Part shown: in pieces, positions 18,013 to 27,962 of the stretch
Layout: each line of letters begins with the position of its first letter
Position numbering within the stretch: the stretch's first letter is position 1
DNA from: Solirubrobacteraceae bacterium
Lineage (GTDB): Bacteria; Actinomycetota; Thermoleophilia; Solirubrobacterales; Solirubrobacteraceae
NCBI GenBank assembly: GCA_017882455.1
Contig: JADGPL010000015.1
Coordinates: 24,032 to 88,031, forward strand
Length of the DNA: 64,000 nt
Reading direction: 5' to 3'
Translations under genes and position numbers: made by a program
Notes under the pieces: generated by a model
Told to the model about the DNA's origin: nothing
The model's database searches: none
The model's input: only the letters and a program-made list of their open reading frames with translations

Positions 18013-18935
18013 GCCGGGCTCCGCTCGGCGAGCTTGGCCTTGACGAGGTCGGGGATCTCGTCGATCCGCTGCACGACAGGGATGCCGGCCGCCTCCAGCC
18101 GCGCGATCTTCTCCGTCGCGCTGTCCTCCTTGCCCTCGACGATCGTGCCGGCGTGCCCGAAGGACATGCCCTGCATCTCCTCGTCGTCCATGAACTTGCC
18201 GGCCATGAAGGCGATGATCGGCAGGCGCGAGTCGTGCTCCTTGACCCACTGAGCCAGTTGGGCCTCCATGCGGCCGCCGGGCTCGGTGTAGATCACGATC
18301 GCCTGGGTCTGCTCGTCGGCCTCGAAGTACGGCATCAGCTCGGCATAGGTGGAGCCGATGATCGCATCGCCGCCGATCGAGACCGCCGTGGAGACCCCGA
18401 GTCCGGCAGCCGTCAGCGTGGAGGAGATCTCCGTGGTCATGCCGCCGGAGCGGCTCATCACACCGACTGCGCCGGGCTGGTAGGCCACAGCGGCGTTGCG
18501 GGCCGGGCCGCCGATGCCGCCCATCTTGGCGACGCCGGGAACGATCACGCCAAGGCAGTTGGGACCGATGATCCGGGCGCCCTTGGCGTCGGCGAGCTCG
18601 ACCATCATCGCGACGTCGCGGCGCGGGATCCGCTCGGTGACGATCACGATCGTCTTGATGCCTGCATGCAGCGCCTCGAAGACGGCGTCGCGCGTGCCTG
18701 CCGGGGGGACGGTGACGACCGAGCCGTCGGGGATGACGCCACCGTTGTGCTCGACGACCTGCTCGACGGTGTCGAAGACGGGAACGCCGTGGACCTCACG
18801 GCCCTTGCGGCCGGGGGTCACGCCGCCGACGATCTTCGAGCCGTAGTCGAGGCACTCGCGCGTGAGGTTGACGGCCTCGCGCCCGGTGATGCCCTGGATG
18901 ATGAAGGTCGTGTCCTGGTTGATCAGGATGGACAT
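18009..18935 (-). CDS. sucD: succinate--CoA ligase, alpha subunit
   Basis: The CoA-binding, phospho-histidine subunit of succinyl-CoA synthetase (TCA cycle, substrate-level ATP/GTP formation). It begins MSILINQDTTFIIQGITG, with the CoA-binding Rossmann part (GVTPGRKG, GPNCLGVIVPG) and the active-site His in MSFGHAGTIVEG near residue 245. 308 residues, normal length. It follows sucC by two bases and overlaps the ferredoxin gene. Start 18935 is preferred to the upstream frame because homologues begin MSILI. Malate-CoA ligase (mtkB) is a related alternative; nothing in the sequence demands it. Confidence 0.94.
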   Translation of the reverse strand: MSILINQDTTFIIQGITGREAVNLTRECLDYGSKIVGGVTPGRKGREVHGVPVFDTVEQVVEHNGGVIPDGSVVTVPPAGTRDAVFEALHAGIKTIVIVTERIPRRDVAMMVELADAKGARIIGPNCLGVIVPGVAKMGGIGGPARNAAVAYQPGAVGVMSRSGGMTTEISSTLTAAGLGVSTAVSIGGDAIIGSTYAELMPYFEADEQTQAIVIYTEPGGRMEAQLAQWVKEHDSRLPIIAFMAGKFMDDEEMQGMSFGHAGTIVEGKEDSATEKIARLEAAGIPVVQRIDEIPDLVKAKLAERSPA

Positions 18936-18937
18936 GA

Positions 18938-20152
18938 CTAGGAGGCTCCTTCGATCTTGGCGACCGCTCGACCGGCGGCCTCCCACAGCGACACCGACCG
19001 ATCGCAGTACTCGATCCCGTACTTGTCGAGGATCTTGAAGCCCTCCTCCTCCCAGGCGCCCGGGATGCGGAAGATCGCGATCGTCTCGCCGGGGTCCCTG
19101 CCGAGCTCCAGACAGGCCTTGATCACGCCACGCGCGACGATGTCCACGCGTGTGTTCGAGACGATCGACATCATCACGGCGATCTTCTCGACGCCGTCTT
19201 TCTGGAGGACCTGCTTGGCCAGGCCGCAGGCCTTGGCGACCGACGGGTTGCCGCCGATCTCGGAGTAGTTGGCGGGCTTGCCGCCCTGTTGGCGCACGGC
19301 GTCCGTCAGTGTCAGCGAGCCGCCCCCAGCACCGATGACGAGGCCGATGTTGCCGTTGAAGCCGGTGTCCTTGCCCTGGATGACGCCACGGTGGTCGGCG
19401 GCGTCGATCGCCTTGACGGCCTCTTCGAAGGCGGTCGGCGTGTGGTCCTCGCGAGTGCCCTCCTCCGCGCCGATGCCCAGCGCCTCGATCAGGTTCTTCT
19501 GGCGCGGCATGCCCTCGTTCTCCATCTCCATGTGCGCATCGAGTGCGACGAACGAGCCGTCCTTCAGCTCGGCCAGTGGATTGATCTCGGCGAGCGTCAT
19601 GTCGTTGTCGAGGAACAACTGGGCGAGGCGGGCAAGCACCGGGGTGGCGCGCTGCAGGGCCCTCCCGGTGACGCCGGCCGCGGCGATGACCTGCTTGGCC
19701 TGGAAGTCTGAGAAGGGCTCGATCGTGGAGAAGTGTCCGCGACCGACGTGGTCGGGGTGCTCCTCGGCGACCTGCTCGATGTCGATGCCGCCCATGTCGC
19801 TGAAGAGCATCAGCGGTCTCTTCGCGGTCCCGTCCCAGACGACGCCCGCGTAGTACTCCTGCTCGACCTCCGCCTTGGGGTCGACGAGCACTCCGCGCGG
19901 CATGTGGCCGTTGATCTCCAGCGCCAGGATGTCGCGGGCGTGGGCCTCGGCCTCCTCGGGGGTGTCCGCGAACTTGACGCCGCCGGCCTTCATCCGCCCG
20001 CCGGTGAGGACCTGGGACTTGATCACCGTCGGGCCGCCGATCCGCTCCGCGATCGTCCTCGCCTCGGCGGCATCGGTCGTGAAGCCGTAGTCCGTCACGG
20101 GGATGCCGGCGCGCTTTACGACCTCGCGGGCCTCGTACTCGAAGAATCTCAT
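18938..20152 (-). CDS. sucC: succinate--CoA ligase, beta subunit
   Basis: ATP-grasp subunit that binds nucleotide and succinate. MRFFEYEAREVVKRAGIP at the N-terminus, KSQVLTGGRMKAGGVKF, LAEINPLAELKDG and the C-terminal GNIGLVIGAGGGSLTLTD and NYSEIGGNPS (succinate/phosphate site) are visible. 404 residues, slightly longer than the usual 385-400. First gene of sucC-sucD-ferredoxin. TAGGCT 11 bases before the ATG suggests a very short leader. The enzyme also collects succinyl-CoA produced from propionyl-CoA by the ethylmalonyl-CoA and propionate routes encoded nearby. Confidence 0.93.
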   Translation of the reverse strand: MRFFEYEAREVVKRAGIPVTDYGFTTDAAEARTIAERIGGPTVIKSQVLTGGRMKAGGVKFADTPEEAEAHARDILALEINGHMPRGVLVDPKAEVEQEYYAGVVWDGTAKRPLMLFSDMGGIDIEQVAEEHPDHVGRGHFSTIEPFSDFQAKQVIAAAGVTGRALQRATPVLARLAQLFLDNDMTLAEINPLAELKDGSFVALDAHMEMENEGMPRQKNLIEALGIGAEEGTREDHTPTAFEEAVKAIDAADHRGVIQGKDTGFNGNIGLVIGAGGGSLTLTDAVRQQGGKPANYSEIGGNPSVAKACGLAKQVLQKDGVEKIAVMMSIVSNTRVDIVARGVIKACLELGRDPGETIAIFRIPGAWEEEGFKILDKYGIEYCDRSVSLWEAAGRAVAKIEGAS

Positions 20153-20205
20153 TGCGGCGCGGAAGCCTATACGCAGGCGCGCGACGGATGCCGCGTGCTC
20201 CCCGC

Positions 20206-20211
20206 TACCGT
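20206..20211 (+). promoter_or_regulatory. -10 element of GH18-like gene, leaderless
   Basis: TACCGT ends 7 bases before GTG 20219, without a ribosome site, deciding GTG 20219 (or the ATG one codon later) as start. Confidence 0.42.
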
Positions 20212-20218
20212 CCGGGGG

Positions 20219-21232
20219 GTGATGAGTGGACCACGCTGCTCGATCCAGCTGTCAGGTCGCGCTCGCGCTGCGCTGCGCAGGAAGGCCATCGCGGCGGTGC
20301 TCCTGCTCGGGGCGCTGCCGGCGCTCGCGGCGCCAGGTTCGGCGCTCGCGGTGGCGAACCCGGCGGACACGCTGACCTACATGCCCACCGAAATGGTCCA
20401 TTCGAGCTGGACGCAGGCGCAGGTGGAAGGCTTCATCGCCGGGCTCGGGGAATACGACATCGGCCAGGCGCTGCTGCAGATGCCGAGGTTCAAGGCGAAG
20501 GGGACGCTGTCGCTACCGCCGGTCGAGAGCCAGATGCTCGGCGTGTGGGCTGGCGCGGCGGCCTCCTACGACGCGGCCCACGGGACCGCCGTGACGGTCA
20601 CCGCCGTCTTCAACGGCCAGCCGAAGGGGAAGCGGTTGAACCTCGAGCTGCCGCAGACCAGGGCCAACGTGCTCGCCGCGGTCGAATCGGTGCTCGCGAC
20701 AGGGGTCTCCGGGGTGCAGCTGGACATCGAGCCCTACCCGACCGGGCACGGCTTCCTCGTGCTGCTCGAAGCGCTCGACGGGGCCTTCGCGCGGCTGGGC
20801 TTCCACGGGCGCCTGTCGGTCGTGGCGCCCGCCGAGACATCGACCTGGTCGCCCTCCTACCTGCGACGCGTCTCCGAACTTGTCGACCAGGTCGATCCGA
20901 CCTTCTACGACAGCGAAATCGAGAGCATCCCCGCCTACGAGGAATGGGTCGTGCAGGGCCTGGCCTACTACAGCGCCAACGTCTCGGCGCACGCCGCGAT
21001 CGTCCCCGTGATCCCCTCCTACGCGCCCGATCCGTGGCACGACCCAAAGGTCGAGGACATCGCCAACGCCACGAGCGCCCTGGAATCGGCCCTGGCGAGC
21101 GGCAGTCGCATCGAGGGCGCGGGGATCTGGTGGTGGTACGCCTTCTACGAGGAACGCAGCCGCCACCTGAAGACGGGACCCGACCGCGCCGCCTGGCTGG
21201 CGCGCACGGTCGAGCTTCCCTTCTCGCCCTGA
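20219..21232 (+). CDS. secreted GH18-like glycoside hydrolase-fold protein
   Basis: A 337-residue exported protein: basic start and hydrophobic core ending about residue 38 (AAPGSALA) as signal peptide, then a likely TIM barrel. GVSGVQLDIEPY near residue 165 matches the GH18 strand-4 pattern with the catalytic Glu of the DxxDxDxE family motif, though only D-I-E of the core is retained. VVAPAETSTWSP and GAGIWWWYAFY resemble later strands. It may cleave or bind chitin/peptidoglycan-type glycans (inference). Divergent from sucC and convergent with the malyl-CoA lyase, from which it is 7 bases apart. Confidence 0.75.
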   Translation: MMSGPRCSIQLSGRARAALRRKAIAAVLLLGALPALAAPGSALAVANPADTLTYMPTEMVHSSWTQAQVEGFIAGLGEYDIGQALLQMPRFKAKGTLSLPPVESQMLGVWAGAAASYDAAHGTAVTVTAVFNGQPKGKRLNLELPQTRANVLAAVESVLATGVSGVQLDIEPYPTGHGFLVLLEALDGAFARLGFHGRLSVVAPAETSTWSPSYLRRVSELVDQVDPTFYDSEIESIPAYEEWVVQGLAYYSANVSAHAAIVPVIPSYAPDPWHDPKVEDIANATSALESALASGSRIEGAGIWWWYAFYEERSRHLKTGPDRAAWLARTVELPFSP

Positions 21233-21239
21233 GCCCCCG

Positions 21240-22289
21240 TCAGAAGCCGTAGGCCTCGGCCAGCTCGGGGTCCTTCTTGGCGAGCATCTCGGCGAGGTTG
21301 ACCATCACCTTGCACTGCTTCCAGGTGGCGTCGTCCTGCATCTTGCCGTCGAGCATGTGCACCCCGCGCCCGTCGGGGATGGCCTCGATCACGCGTTTGG
21401 CGAACGCGACCTCGGACGGTTCGGGCGAGAACACCTTCTTGGCGATCGCGATCTGGACGGGGTGCAGCGACCAGGCGCCGACGCAGCCGAGCAGGAAGGC
21501 CGCACGGAACTGGGCCTCGCAGCCCTCCACGTCCTTGATGTCGCCGTAGGGGCCGTAGAAGGGCAGGGCGCCGACGGAGGTGCACGCGTCGACCATGCGC
21601 GCGATCGAGTAGTGCCACGGGTCCTGCTGGTAGCTGGGGCGCGGCGCGTCCGGGTTCTCGGGATCGGGGTCGGCGATCGTGCGATAGCCGGGGTGCCCGC
21701 CTCCGACCCGCGTGGTCTTCATGCGGCGTGAGGCCGCGAGGTCGGCGGGTCCGAAGCTCATCCCCTGGATGCGGGGGCTGGCGCAGGCGATGTCCTCGAG
21801 GTTGGCCACGCCCTGGGCGGTCTCGAGCAGCGCGTGGATTAGGATCGGCCGCTCCAGCCCCGCCTTGGCCTCGAGCTGGGCGAGCAGACGGTCGACGTAG
21901 TGGATGTCCCAGGGACCCTCCACCTTGGGGATCATGACCACCTCGAGCTTGTCCCCGATCTCGCCCACCAGTTCGGTCAGGTCGTCGAGCACCCACGGCG
22001 AGGCGAGCTCGTTGACCCGTGTCCACAGCGCGGTGTCGCCGAGCTCCATCTCGCGTCCCACCTTGATCAGGCCCGCGCGGGCGGCGAGCTTGCGGTCCAC
22101 CGGCACCGCGTCCTCGAGGTTGCCCAGCAGGATGTCAACCGTCGGTGCGATGTCGGGGACCTTGGCGACCATCTTCTCGTTCGAGAAGTCCAGGAAGTGG
22201 ATCATCCGGGAAGGCTTGAAGGGGATCTCCCGCACCGGCTCGGGCGCGTCGATGGCAAGGGGCTTGAAGAAGTCGCGGGGGTTGCGCAA
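21240..22289 (-). CDS. mcl: L-malyl-CoA/beta-methylmalyl-CoA lyase (CitE-like)
   Basis: A 349-residue HpcH/citrate-lyase-beta-superfamily enzyme. Metal-binding LGNLEDAVP (E59, D60), [25 protein letters not shown], and [11 protein letters not shown] followed by [12 protein letters not shown] and [10 protein letters not shown] resemble, in order, the MclA/Mcl1 enzymes of Methylobacterium and Rhodobacter. It would cleave beta-methylmalyl-CoA to glyoxylate and propionyl-CoA and/or malyl-CoA to glyoxylate and acetyl-CoA in the ethylmalonyl-CoA pathway. TTG start is chosen because AGGAG lies 6 bases before it and it gives MRNPRDFF as N-terminus. Its neighbours include Mch (1 kb away). Pathway role is inference from context and similarity. 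Confidence 0.85.
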   Translation of the reverse strand: MRNPRDFFKPLAIDAPEPVREIPFKPSRMIHFLDFSNEKMVAKVPDIAPTVDILLGNLEDAVPVDRKLAARAGLIKVGREMELGDTALWTRVNELASPWVLDDLTELVGEIGDKLEVVMIPKVEGPWDIHYVDRLLAQLEAKAGLERPILIHALLETAQGVANLEDIACASPRIQGMSFGPADLAASRRMKTTRVGGGHPGYRTIADPDPENPDAPRPSYQQDPWHYSIARMVDACTSVGALPFYGPYGDIKDVEGCEAQFRAAFLLGCVGAWSLHPVQIAIAKKVFSPEPSEVAFAKRVIEAIPDGRGVHMLDGKMQDDATWKQCKVMVNLAEMLAKKDPELAEAYGF

Positions 22290-22348
22290 GGGCTCTCCTG
22301 GGTCAGCTGGGGGACAGCGGCATTCCTGTTTGCTGCTAGGAAGTATTG

Positions 22349-23221
22349 ATGATGCGCCTTCATGTGTCCTGGTTGGTGGCGTTGGCAGCCTGTGCGTCGC
22401 TGCTGCTGGGCGCCGCTTCGACAAGTGGCGCACGGGCCACGACGAGCAGCTCGACAGCGAACTGGCGCACCCTGACGCTGAGCGTCTCGCCGGCGCCGAG
22501 CGACGTTGCGCTCGTCGAGGTCGGGTTCCGCGGGACCGCGGGGCGTCAGCGGATATCCAAGGCTGACCTCACGTTCGCCGTGGGCTCTCCGCTGGGCGAC
22601 GATTACCTCGCCGTCGTCGGCGTCGGCTCCGCGCCGTCGCGCTCTCCTCGTGCGCTCGTGCTGGTCGTCAATCGACCCTCTGCGCTGCTCGACCCGGCGA
22701 GCGTGCTGGTGCGGCTGAGGAGCACGCGTGCGCTCGGGTCGGCGGTGGCGCGCAGGCTCCTCGACCCCTTCACGCGCCCGCGCCCGGGCCAGACCCCCGC
22801 CCTTTGCAACATCCCGCTCCACGGTGCGAAAGGGTTGCCCGCCTCGATGCTGGTGCCGGTTCGCTCCCGCGGCGCGGCGCTCACCGGCTTCAGCATGGCC
22901 TCAGCGGTGGCGCAGGCCTACGACGTGGCCTGTGGTCTGCCGTATCAGCCGGCATTCGCACACGCGATCGGACAGGCGGGAGCCGGCGCGTGCACGCCGG
23001 TCCGGGCGCTCTGTTGCCCTCCCAACGCGATCTGTGCGAGGCCTCCCGGCGCGCCGACGCCCGCTCCGCCGGCCCCGGCTCCGGCTCCGCCGGGACCTGC
23101 GCCGCCTGCCTGCACACCCTGCAAGCCGCCCCCAGGACAGGCCTGCCCGCTGGCGGCGCCGAGCGTCTGCATCGCCCCAGCGGCGGACGGCACGAGGCGC
23201 CTCACGACAGGCTCCGACTAG
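22349..23221 (+). CDS. secreted Pro/Cys-rich hypothetical protein
   Basis: A 290-residue predicted exported protein, not recognised. Signal peptide about residues 1-30 (hydrophobic run [15 protein letters not shown]). The middle has short beta-like segments ([20 protein letters not shown]). The last 80 residues contain a long Pro-Ala stretch ([18 protein letters not shown]) flanked by pairs of Cys ([21 protein letters not shown]), suggesting a disulfide-bonded, extended, cell-wall-spanning region. AGGAAG lies upstream of the tandem ATG codons at 22349/22352. Divergent from mcl; no functional link is evident. Confidence 0.6.
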   Translation: MMRLHVSWLVALAACASLLLGAASTSGARATTSSSTANWRTLTLSVSPAPSDVALVEVGFRGTAGRQRISKADLTFAVGSPLGDDYLAVVGVGSAPSRSPRALVLVVNRPSALLDPASVLVRLRSTRALGSAVARRLLDPFTRPRPGQTPALCNIPLHGAKGLPASMLVPVRSRGAALTGFSMASAVAQAYDVACGLPYQPAFAHAIGQAGAGACTPVRALCCPPNAICARPPGAPTPAPPAPAPAPPGPAPPACTPCKPPPGQACPLAAPSVCIAPAADGTRRLTTGSD

Positions 23222-23356
23222 AGTTCCTCTCCGCGTGCCGCGGCTGGAGCACTCCGCCCGCGCACGAGCCCGGCGCCGATTGGGCGCCGGCCGGCCGTGG
23301 TCGATCGAGGCTGCGGCTCCATCCGATCAGCTGCCACAGGAGACCTTCCAGACCCC

Positions 23357-23896
23357 ATGAGCGAGACCGATTTCGTCGAGACCGACCAGGCCGCCCGCGA
23401 GGCGAGCGGCGCCCATCCCTATGGCCGCTACCTGGAGGAGTTCGAGGTCGGCGCCGTCTACAAGCACTGGCCCGCCAAGACGGTCACCGAGTCCGATGAC
23501 CACCTGTTCTGCCTGATCACGATGAACCACCACCCGCTGCACCTGAACGACGTCTATGCGGCCAAATCCCAGCAGGGGCGCAACGTGGTGGTCGGTCCGC
23601 TCGTCTACTCGCTGGCGCTGGGCATGTCGGTGAGCGACGTCAGCGGCAAGGCGATCGCCAACCTGGCGACAGAAGAGCTCAAGCACCCCGCGCCGGTGTT
23701 TCACGGCGACACGCTGTTCTGCGAGTCGGAGGTGCTCGAGAAGAAGGAGTCGAAGTCCAAGCCGGATCGCGGCACGGTCAAGGTCCACACCCGAGTGCTG
23801 AACCAGGACGGCGTGCTGGTGGCGGAGTTCAAGCGCCTGGTGCTCGTTCCCCGCAAGCACCCCGGCGAGGGCTCGGCCGAGGGTAACGTCGAGTAG
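23357..23896 (+). CDS. mch: mesaconyl-CoA hydratase-like MaoC hot-dog protein
   Basis: A 179-residue single hot-dog MaoC-type hydratase. Catalytic NHHPLHLN (N57-N64) follows [23 protein letters not shown], and [26 protein letters not shown] follows. From memory this pattern is nearly that of the MaoC protein in the Streptomyces ccr-meaA cluster, assigned to mesaconyl-CoA hydration (to beta-methylmalyl-CoA). The well studied proteobacterial Mch enzymes are two-domain (about 340 residues); this is the one-domain actinobacterial form. It lies one gene from mcl, whose product uses its product. Start 23357 is chosen as the first ATG inside the frame with AGGAGA upstream. Confidence 0.85.
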   Translation: MSETDFVETDQAAREASGAHPYGRYLEEFEVGAVYKHWPAKTVTESDDHLFCLITMNHHPLHLNDVYAAKSQQGRNVVVGPLVYSLALGMSVSDVSGKAIANLATEELKHPAPVFHGDTLFCESEVLEKKESKSKPDRGTVKVHTRVLNQDGVLVAEFKRLVLVPRKHPGEGSAEGNVE

Positions 23897-23959
23897 ATCG
23901 AGTAGATCCGTAGAGATCGGCAATGTCGAAGCGAGAGACGTACGGTACGCTTTCCCGAC

Positions 23960-23979
23960 CGTCCGCAGAGGGCGTTTTT
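23960..23979 (+). terminator. possible rho-independent terminator
   Basis: CGTCC and GGGCG (5 bp with one G-T pair) enclose a 5-base loop and are followed by TTTTTC, about 65 bases after the mch stop. One of the few T-run hairpins in this window, but the stem is short. Confidence 0.35.
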
Positions 23980-24068
23980 CTGTTTCCCGGGGCCCAGAGC
24001 CTTGCCCCGGCAGCAGCGCCGCATGGCGCGCGCCGATCTTGCCGCCAACCGAGGAGCCGCCTGAGACG

Positions 24069-25883
24069 ATGAACACAACCGTTCCCGCCCCCACCAAGAA
24101 CGAGCGTCTGCTGGCCTGGGTGAAGGAGGTCGAGACGCTCACCGAACCGGACCAGGTCTACTGGTGCGATGGCTCAGCCGAGGAGTACGACCGACTCTGC
24201 CAGGACCTCGTCGACGCGGGCACGTTCGAGCGGCTGTCCGACGCCAAGCGCCCCAACTCCTATCTGGCGCTCTCCGATCCCGGAGACGTGGCGCGCGTAG
24301 AGGACCGCACGTTCATCTGCTCGGCCACCGAGGCAGAGGCCGGACCGACCAACAACTGGCGCGATCCCGCCGAGATGCGCGAAGCCCTGAACGAGCTGTT
24401 CGCAGGGGCGATGCGGGGACGGACGATGTACGTGGTGCCGTTCTCGATGGGACCGCTCGGCTCCGACAAGAGCCACGTCGGCGTGCAGCTGACCGACTCG
24501 ACCTATGTCGCCGTGAGCATGCGGATCATGACGCGCATGGGCCAGGGCGCCCTCGACGCGCTCGGCGACGGCCAGTTCGTGCCCTGCCTGCACTCTGTCG
24601 GCATGCCCCTTGATTCGGACCCCACCCACCCGGTCGAGGACGTGCCGTGGCCCTGCAACGCCGAGAACAAGTACATCGTGCACTTCCCGGACACCCGCGA
24701 GATCTGGTCCTACGGCTCCGGCTACGGCGGCAACGCGCTGCTCGGCAAGAAGTGCTTCGCGCTGCGCATCGCCTCGGTGATGGCCCGTGACGAGGGTTGG
24801 ATGGCCGAGCACATGCTGATCCTCAAGCTGACCTCTCCCGAGGGCGAGGTCAAGTACATAGCCGGAGCGTTCCCGAGCGCCTGCGGCAAGACGAACCTCG
24901 CAATGCTGATCCCCACGCTCGAGGGCTGGACCGTGGAGACCATCGGCGACGACATCGCGTGGATGAAGTTCGGCGAGGACGGCCGCCTCTACGCGATCAA
25001 CCCCGAGGCGGGCTTCTTCGGCGTGGCGCCGGGCACGGGCGAGGAGACCAACCCCAACGCCGTGCGCACGATCGAGCGCAACACGATCTTCACCAACTGC
25101 GCCAGGACCGACGACGGCGACATCTGGTGGGAGGGCCTCACGAAGGAGGTCCCCGGGCATCTGATCGATTGGCACGGCAACGACTGGACGCCTGATTCTG
25201 GGACGCCGGCGGCGCACCCCAACGCGCGCTTCACCACCCCGGCGGCGCAGGACCCGGCGATCGCGCCCGAGTGGGAGGACCCGGCGGGCGTGCCGATCGA
25301 CGCGATGCTGTTCGGCGGTCGCCGCTCGACCGTGGTGCCGCTCGTGACCGAGGCGCTGGACTGGGAGCACGGCGTGTTCCTCGGCTCGGTTATGAGCTCG
25401 GAGAAGACCGCCGCGGCGGCCGGCACCGTGGGCGAACTGCGCTTCGACCCCTTTGCCATGCTGCCCTTCTGCGGCTACAACATGGCCGACTACTTCGCCC
25501 ACTGGCTGGAGATCGGACGCCGGGGCGGGGCGAAGCTCCCGAAGATCTTCTACGTCAACTGGTTCCGCAAGGACCAGCAGGGCCGCTTCCTGTGGCCGGG
25601 CTACGGCGAGAACTCGCGCGTGCTCTCCTGGGTGTTCGCCCGCTGCGCTGGACACGGCGCCGGTCGAGAGACCCCGATCGGCGTGATCCCTCCGGTCGGC
25701 CCCGAGGGCATCGACACCCGCGGCCTGGACGTCTCAGACGAGGACATGGCCGAGCTGCTGCGTGTCGAGACCGAGGAGTGGAAGGCGCAGCTGCCCCAGT
25801 TCCACGAGCACTTCGCCAAGTTCGACAACCTCCCCGACGAGCTCCACGCCCAGCTGAAGGCGCTCGAGCGGCGCCTCAGCTAG
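24069..25883 (+). CDS. pckG: phosphoenolpyruvate carboxykinase (GTP)
   Basis: Converts oxaloacetate and GTP to PEP and CO2; gateway of gluconeogenesis. 604 residues matches GTP-dependent PckG (about 600) rather than the ATP form. The kinase-1a loop [13 protein letters not shown] near residue 273 (P-loop with the reactive Cys), the N-terminal [11 protein letters not shown] and [12 protein letters not shown] are typical. ATG 24069 was chosen ([12 protein letters not shown]) with GAGGAG about 12 bases upstream. It lies just after mch and would take carbon from the ethylmalonyl-CoA pathway into sugar synthesis. Its last 4 bases overlap the convergent 25880 gene. Confidence 0.96.
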   Translation: MNTTVPAPTKNERLLAWVKEVETLTEPDQVYWCDGSAEEYDRLCQDLVDAGTFERLSDAKRPNSYLALSDPGDVARVEDRTFICSATEAEAGPTNNWRDPAEMREALNELFAGAMRGRTMYVVPFSMGPLGSDKSHVGVQLTDSTYVAVSMRIMTRMGQGALDALGDGQFVPCLHSVGMPLDSDPTHPVEDVPWPCNAENKYIVHFPDTREIWSYGSGYGGNALLGKKCFALRIASVMARDEGWMAEHMLILKLTSPEGEVKYIAGAFPSACGKTNLAMLIPTLEGWTVETIGDDIAWMKFGEDGRLYAINPEAGFFGVAPGTGEETNPNAVRTIERNTIFTNCARTDDGDIWWEGLTKEVPGHLIDWHGNDWTPDSGTPAAHPNARFTTPAAQDPAIAPEWEDPAGVPIDAMLFGGRRSTVVPLVTEALDWEHGVFLGSVMSSEKTAAAAGTVGELRFDPFAMLPFCGYNMADYFAHWLEIGRRGGAKLPKIFYVNWFRKDQQGRFLWPGYGENSRVLSWVFARCAGHGAGRETPIGVIPPVGPEGIDTRGLDVSDEDMAELLRVETEEWKAQLPQFHEHFAKFDNLPDELHAQLKALERRLS

Positions 25884-26449
25884 TCGTGGCCGTGGGTCTC
25901 GCCGGCTGCAGCCGGCGGGCGTGACTCCTCGGCGAGCGAGGTGATCGTGAGCGAGCCGCGAGCGGAGGACTCGAGCACGTCGGTGGCCTCCTCGAGCGAG
26001 CGGGCGTAGAGCTCGACGAGCAGGTGCACGATGATGCGGGCGTCGTCTTCGTGCTTGTGGAAGCGAACGTGGGTGAAGAACTCGCGGACGCCGTGGTCGC
26101 CGAAGGCGGCGTAGGAGAGCGCGTCACCCGCCTCCGGCCCGGAGCAGCTCTCGACGTCTTCGGAGTCCACCGTGACGGTGCACGAGGCGACCCAGGGGGT
26201 GCCGGCGATCATCCGTTCCCAACGGTCCTCGATCGGCTCGACGCGCCCGTTGTTGAAGCCGAGATGCGGCTGGTCGTGCATGCAGTCCAGGCACTGCACG
26301 ACCGCCTCCTGGAGCTCGTCGACCACTTCGGCGCGCTCGCCGGTGTCGGGGTCGATCTTGTGGATGCCCTCGTAGTGGACCTGCACCTCCAGGTCCTGCG
26401 ACCAGCAGCGGTAGCAGCGTAGCCAGCTGCGTGCGCTCGTCTCGGCCAT
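25880..26449 (-). CDS. hypothetical protein with zinc-ribbon-like Cys pairs
   Basis: A 189-residue cytosolic protein, not recognised. Two CxxC pairs, CYRC (about residues 12-15) and CLDC (about 52-55), sit 37 residues apart around an Asp/Glu/His-rich stretch and could bind one zinc ion. Another ESCSG occurs near residue 100, and the C-terminus is Ala/Pro rich ending THGHD. ATG 26449 is preferred because GGAGGG precedes it by 4 bases; an in-frame ATG at 26461 is an alternative. Tail-to-tail with pckG. A regulator or metal-dependent protein is possible; no function assigned. Confidence 0.62.
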   Translation of the reverse strand: MAETSARSWLRCYRCWSQDLEVQVHYEGIHKIDPDTGERAEVVDELQEAVVQCLDCMHDQPHLGFNNGRVEPIEDRWERMIAGTPWVASCTVTVDSEDVESCSGPEAGDALSYAAFGDHGVREFFTHVRFHKHEDDARIIVHLLVELYARSLEEATDVLESSARGSLTITSLAEESRPPAAAGETHGHD

Positions 26450-26630
26450 CGAGCCCTCCATGCAGCTCATTGTAGGCGTCCTCGCCGGCCGTTCCCGGCG
26501 TGCCGCCGCACACATGTCCATCTGCGCCCCCCGGCGCTGCACATCCGCCCCTGAACGATGTAGCTTGAGTCTCCTCATCTGGCTTCGCCTGTGCTCGGCG
26601 CGGAGCTCACAATCGGCTACGGGGGTAGAC

Positions 26631-27908
26631 ATGCGGCGTTTCATGGTCCTGATCGTCTCGGTGGCGGCGCTGGGCGCCGCATCGCTGGCTCCGTCCATCG
26701 CGGATGGCGCCTTCCCCCAATGCCCGGCCGTGGATCACGACACGAGCTGCCAGTTCCTGATCACCGTCACAGACAAAGGGGTGCAGGTCGCGCAGGACCC
26801 CTCGCAAGGCCCATATGACGGCGAAGACGACGCGCTGATCGGCATACAGAACAGCTCCTCGAGGGCGATCTCCTCGATTCCGCTGTCGGCCGAAAACGGT
26901 CTCTTCGGCTTCGAGCAGGACGGCATCTGCAGTCCGGGCTCAGCTCCGGTCGCACCGGGTTGTGTGGTGCTGACCAAGAACAGCTCGGGGAACCCGACCG
27001 AACATCCAGGCGCCGCGTGTCCGCCCGAAGCCGAAGCGTGCGGCTACCCGCCGCCGGCGGGCGAGCCTGCCGGCGTGGCCTTCACGAGCGCCATCAATGG
27101 CTACGGCGCCGGCGGCCAGGCGGTGACCGGCTACGAGGGCCCGACATCGTGGTTCAGCGGCATTGCGCCCACGAACAACAGCGGCGTGCTCAACTTCTCG
27201 CCGGCGCTGGCGCCCGGCGCCTCGAGCTACTTCTCGCTCGAGTCCCCGCCGACCGGCAAGACGATCACGGTTGGCACGCCCACGACCCTGGCGACGACCC
27301 TCTCGGCGGCAGGGCAGACAGGCGCGTCGGTCACGGCCGCACAGGGCACTCCGGTTATCGACACGGCCACGGTCGGAGGCGTGGGAGCGCCGACGGCCTC
27401 GGGAGAAGTCAGCTACGCGGTCTACAAGGACGCAAAATGCACCTCCCTCGCAGCCCAGGCGGGTTCTGCCGCGGTGACCAACGGCGTCGCCGGGCCCTCG
27501 ACGCCGCAGACCAGGTTGGCGCCCGGCACCTACTACTGGCAGGCCAGCTACTCGGGCGATGTCAACAACCAAGGGTCGGTCAGCCCCTGTGGGAGCGAGA
27601 CGCTGATCGTGGCCCACAAGGCGAGCCTCGGCCTACCCTCCAGCAAGCTGTGCCTGAGCAAACGGGCCTTCATCGTCCATCCGCGGGCACCGCACCGAGT
27701 CAAGCTCGTCCACGTCGAGGTGCTGATCAACGGCAAGCTGGTCTCCTCCGGCCCGCTCAACCACCACCACACGTTCGTCAGCCTGCGCGGCCTGCCGAAG
27801 GGGACGTTCAAGGTGTCGCTGATCACCAAGTCCTCGACGGGGACGCTCTATGACGACACGCGCACCTTCCACACCTGCGTGGCGGGGCACCACAAGAAAA
27901 AGAAATGA
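26631..27908 (+). CDS. secreted Ig-like repeat hypothetical protein
   Basis: A 425-residue exported protein. A signal peptide (MRRFMVLIVSVAALGAASLA, cleavage around residue 27) leads into a beta-rich body with paired Cys (CPAVDHDTSC, CSPGSAPVAPGC, CPPEAEACG). The segment YYWQASYSGDVNNQGS near residue 300 is the typical last strand of bacterial Ig-like (Big_3-type) domains, followed by a separate C-terminal beta domain (VHVEVLINGKLVSSG) and a basic HHKKKK end. No sorting motif was seen, so it may be released or bound to the wall. Surface adhesion or structural role is inference. Convergent with dipZ. Confidence 0.65.
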   Translation: MRRFMVLIVSVAALGAASLAPSIADGAFPQCPAVDHDTSCQFLITVTDKGVQVAQDPSQGPYDGEDDALIGIQNSSSRAISSIPLSAENGLFGFEQDGICSPGSAPVAPGCVVLTKNSSGNPTEHPGAACPPEAEACGYPPPAGEPAGVAFTSAINGYGAGGQAVTGYEGPTSWFSGIAPTNNSGVLNFSPALAPGASSYFSLESPPTGKTITVGTPTTLATTLSAAGQTGASVTAAQGTPVIDTATVGGVGAPTASGEVSYAVYKDAKCTSLAAQAGSAAVTNGVAGPSTPQTRLAPGTYYWQASYSGDVNNQGSVSPCGSETLIVAHKASLGLPSSKLCLSKRAFIVHPRAPHRVKLVHVEVLINGKLVSSGPLNHHHTFVSLRGLPKGTFKVSLITKSSTGTLYDDTRTFHTCVAGHHKKKK

Positions 27909-27962
27909 TCCTGCTTGGCCGGCGCTGCTCTCGAGGGGGGCGGCGCCGCGCTGCGGCGGCGA

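Noticed and set aside
18009..20152. Calling sucCD a malate-CoA ligase (mtkAB)
   Set aside because: Pathway context with malyl-CoA lyase invites it, but motifs are those of ordinary succinyl-CoA ligase and nothing sequence-specific supports mtkAB.
24174..25655. Long minus-strand frame opposite pckG
   Set aside because: Antisense shadow in the mirrored wobble frame of pckG; no recognisable protein.
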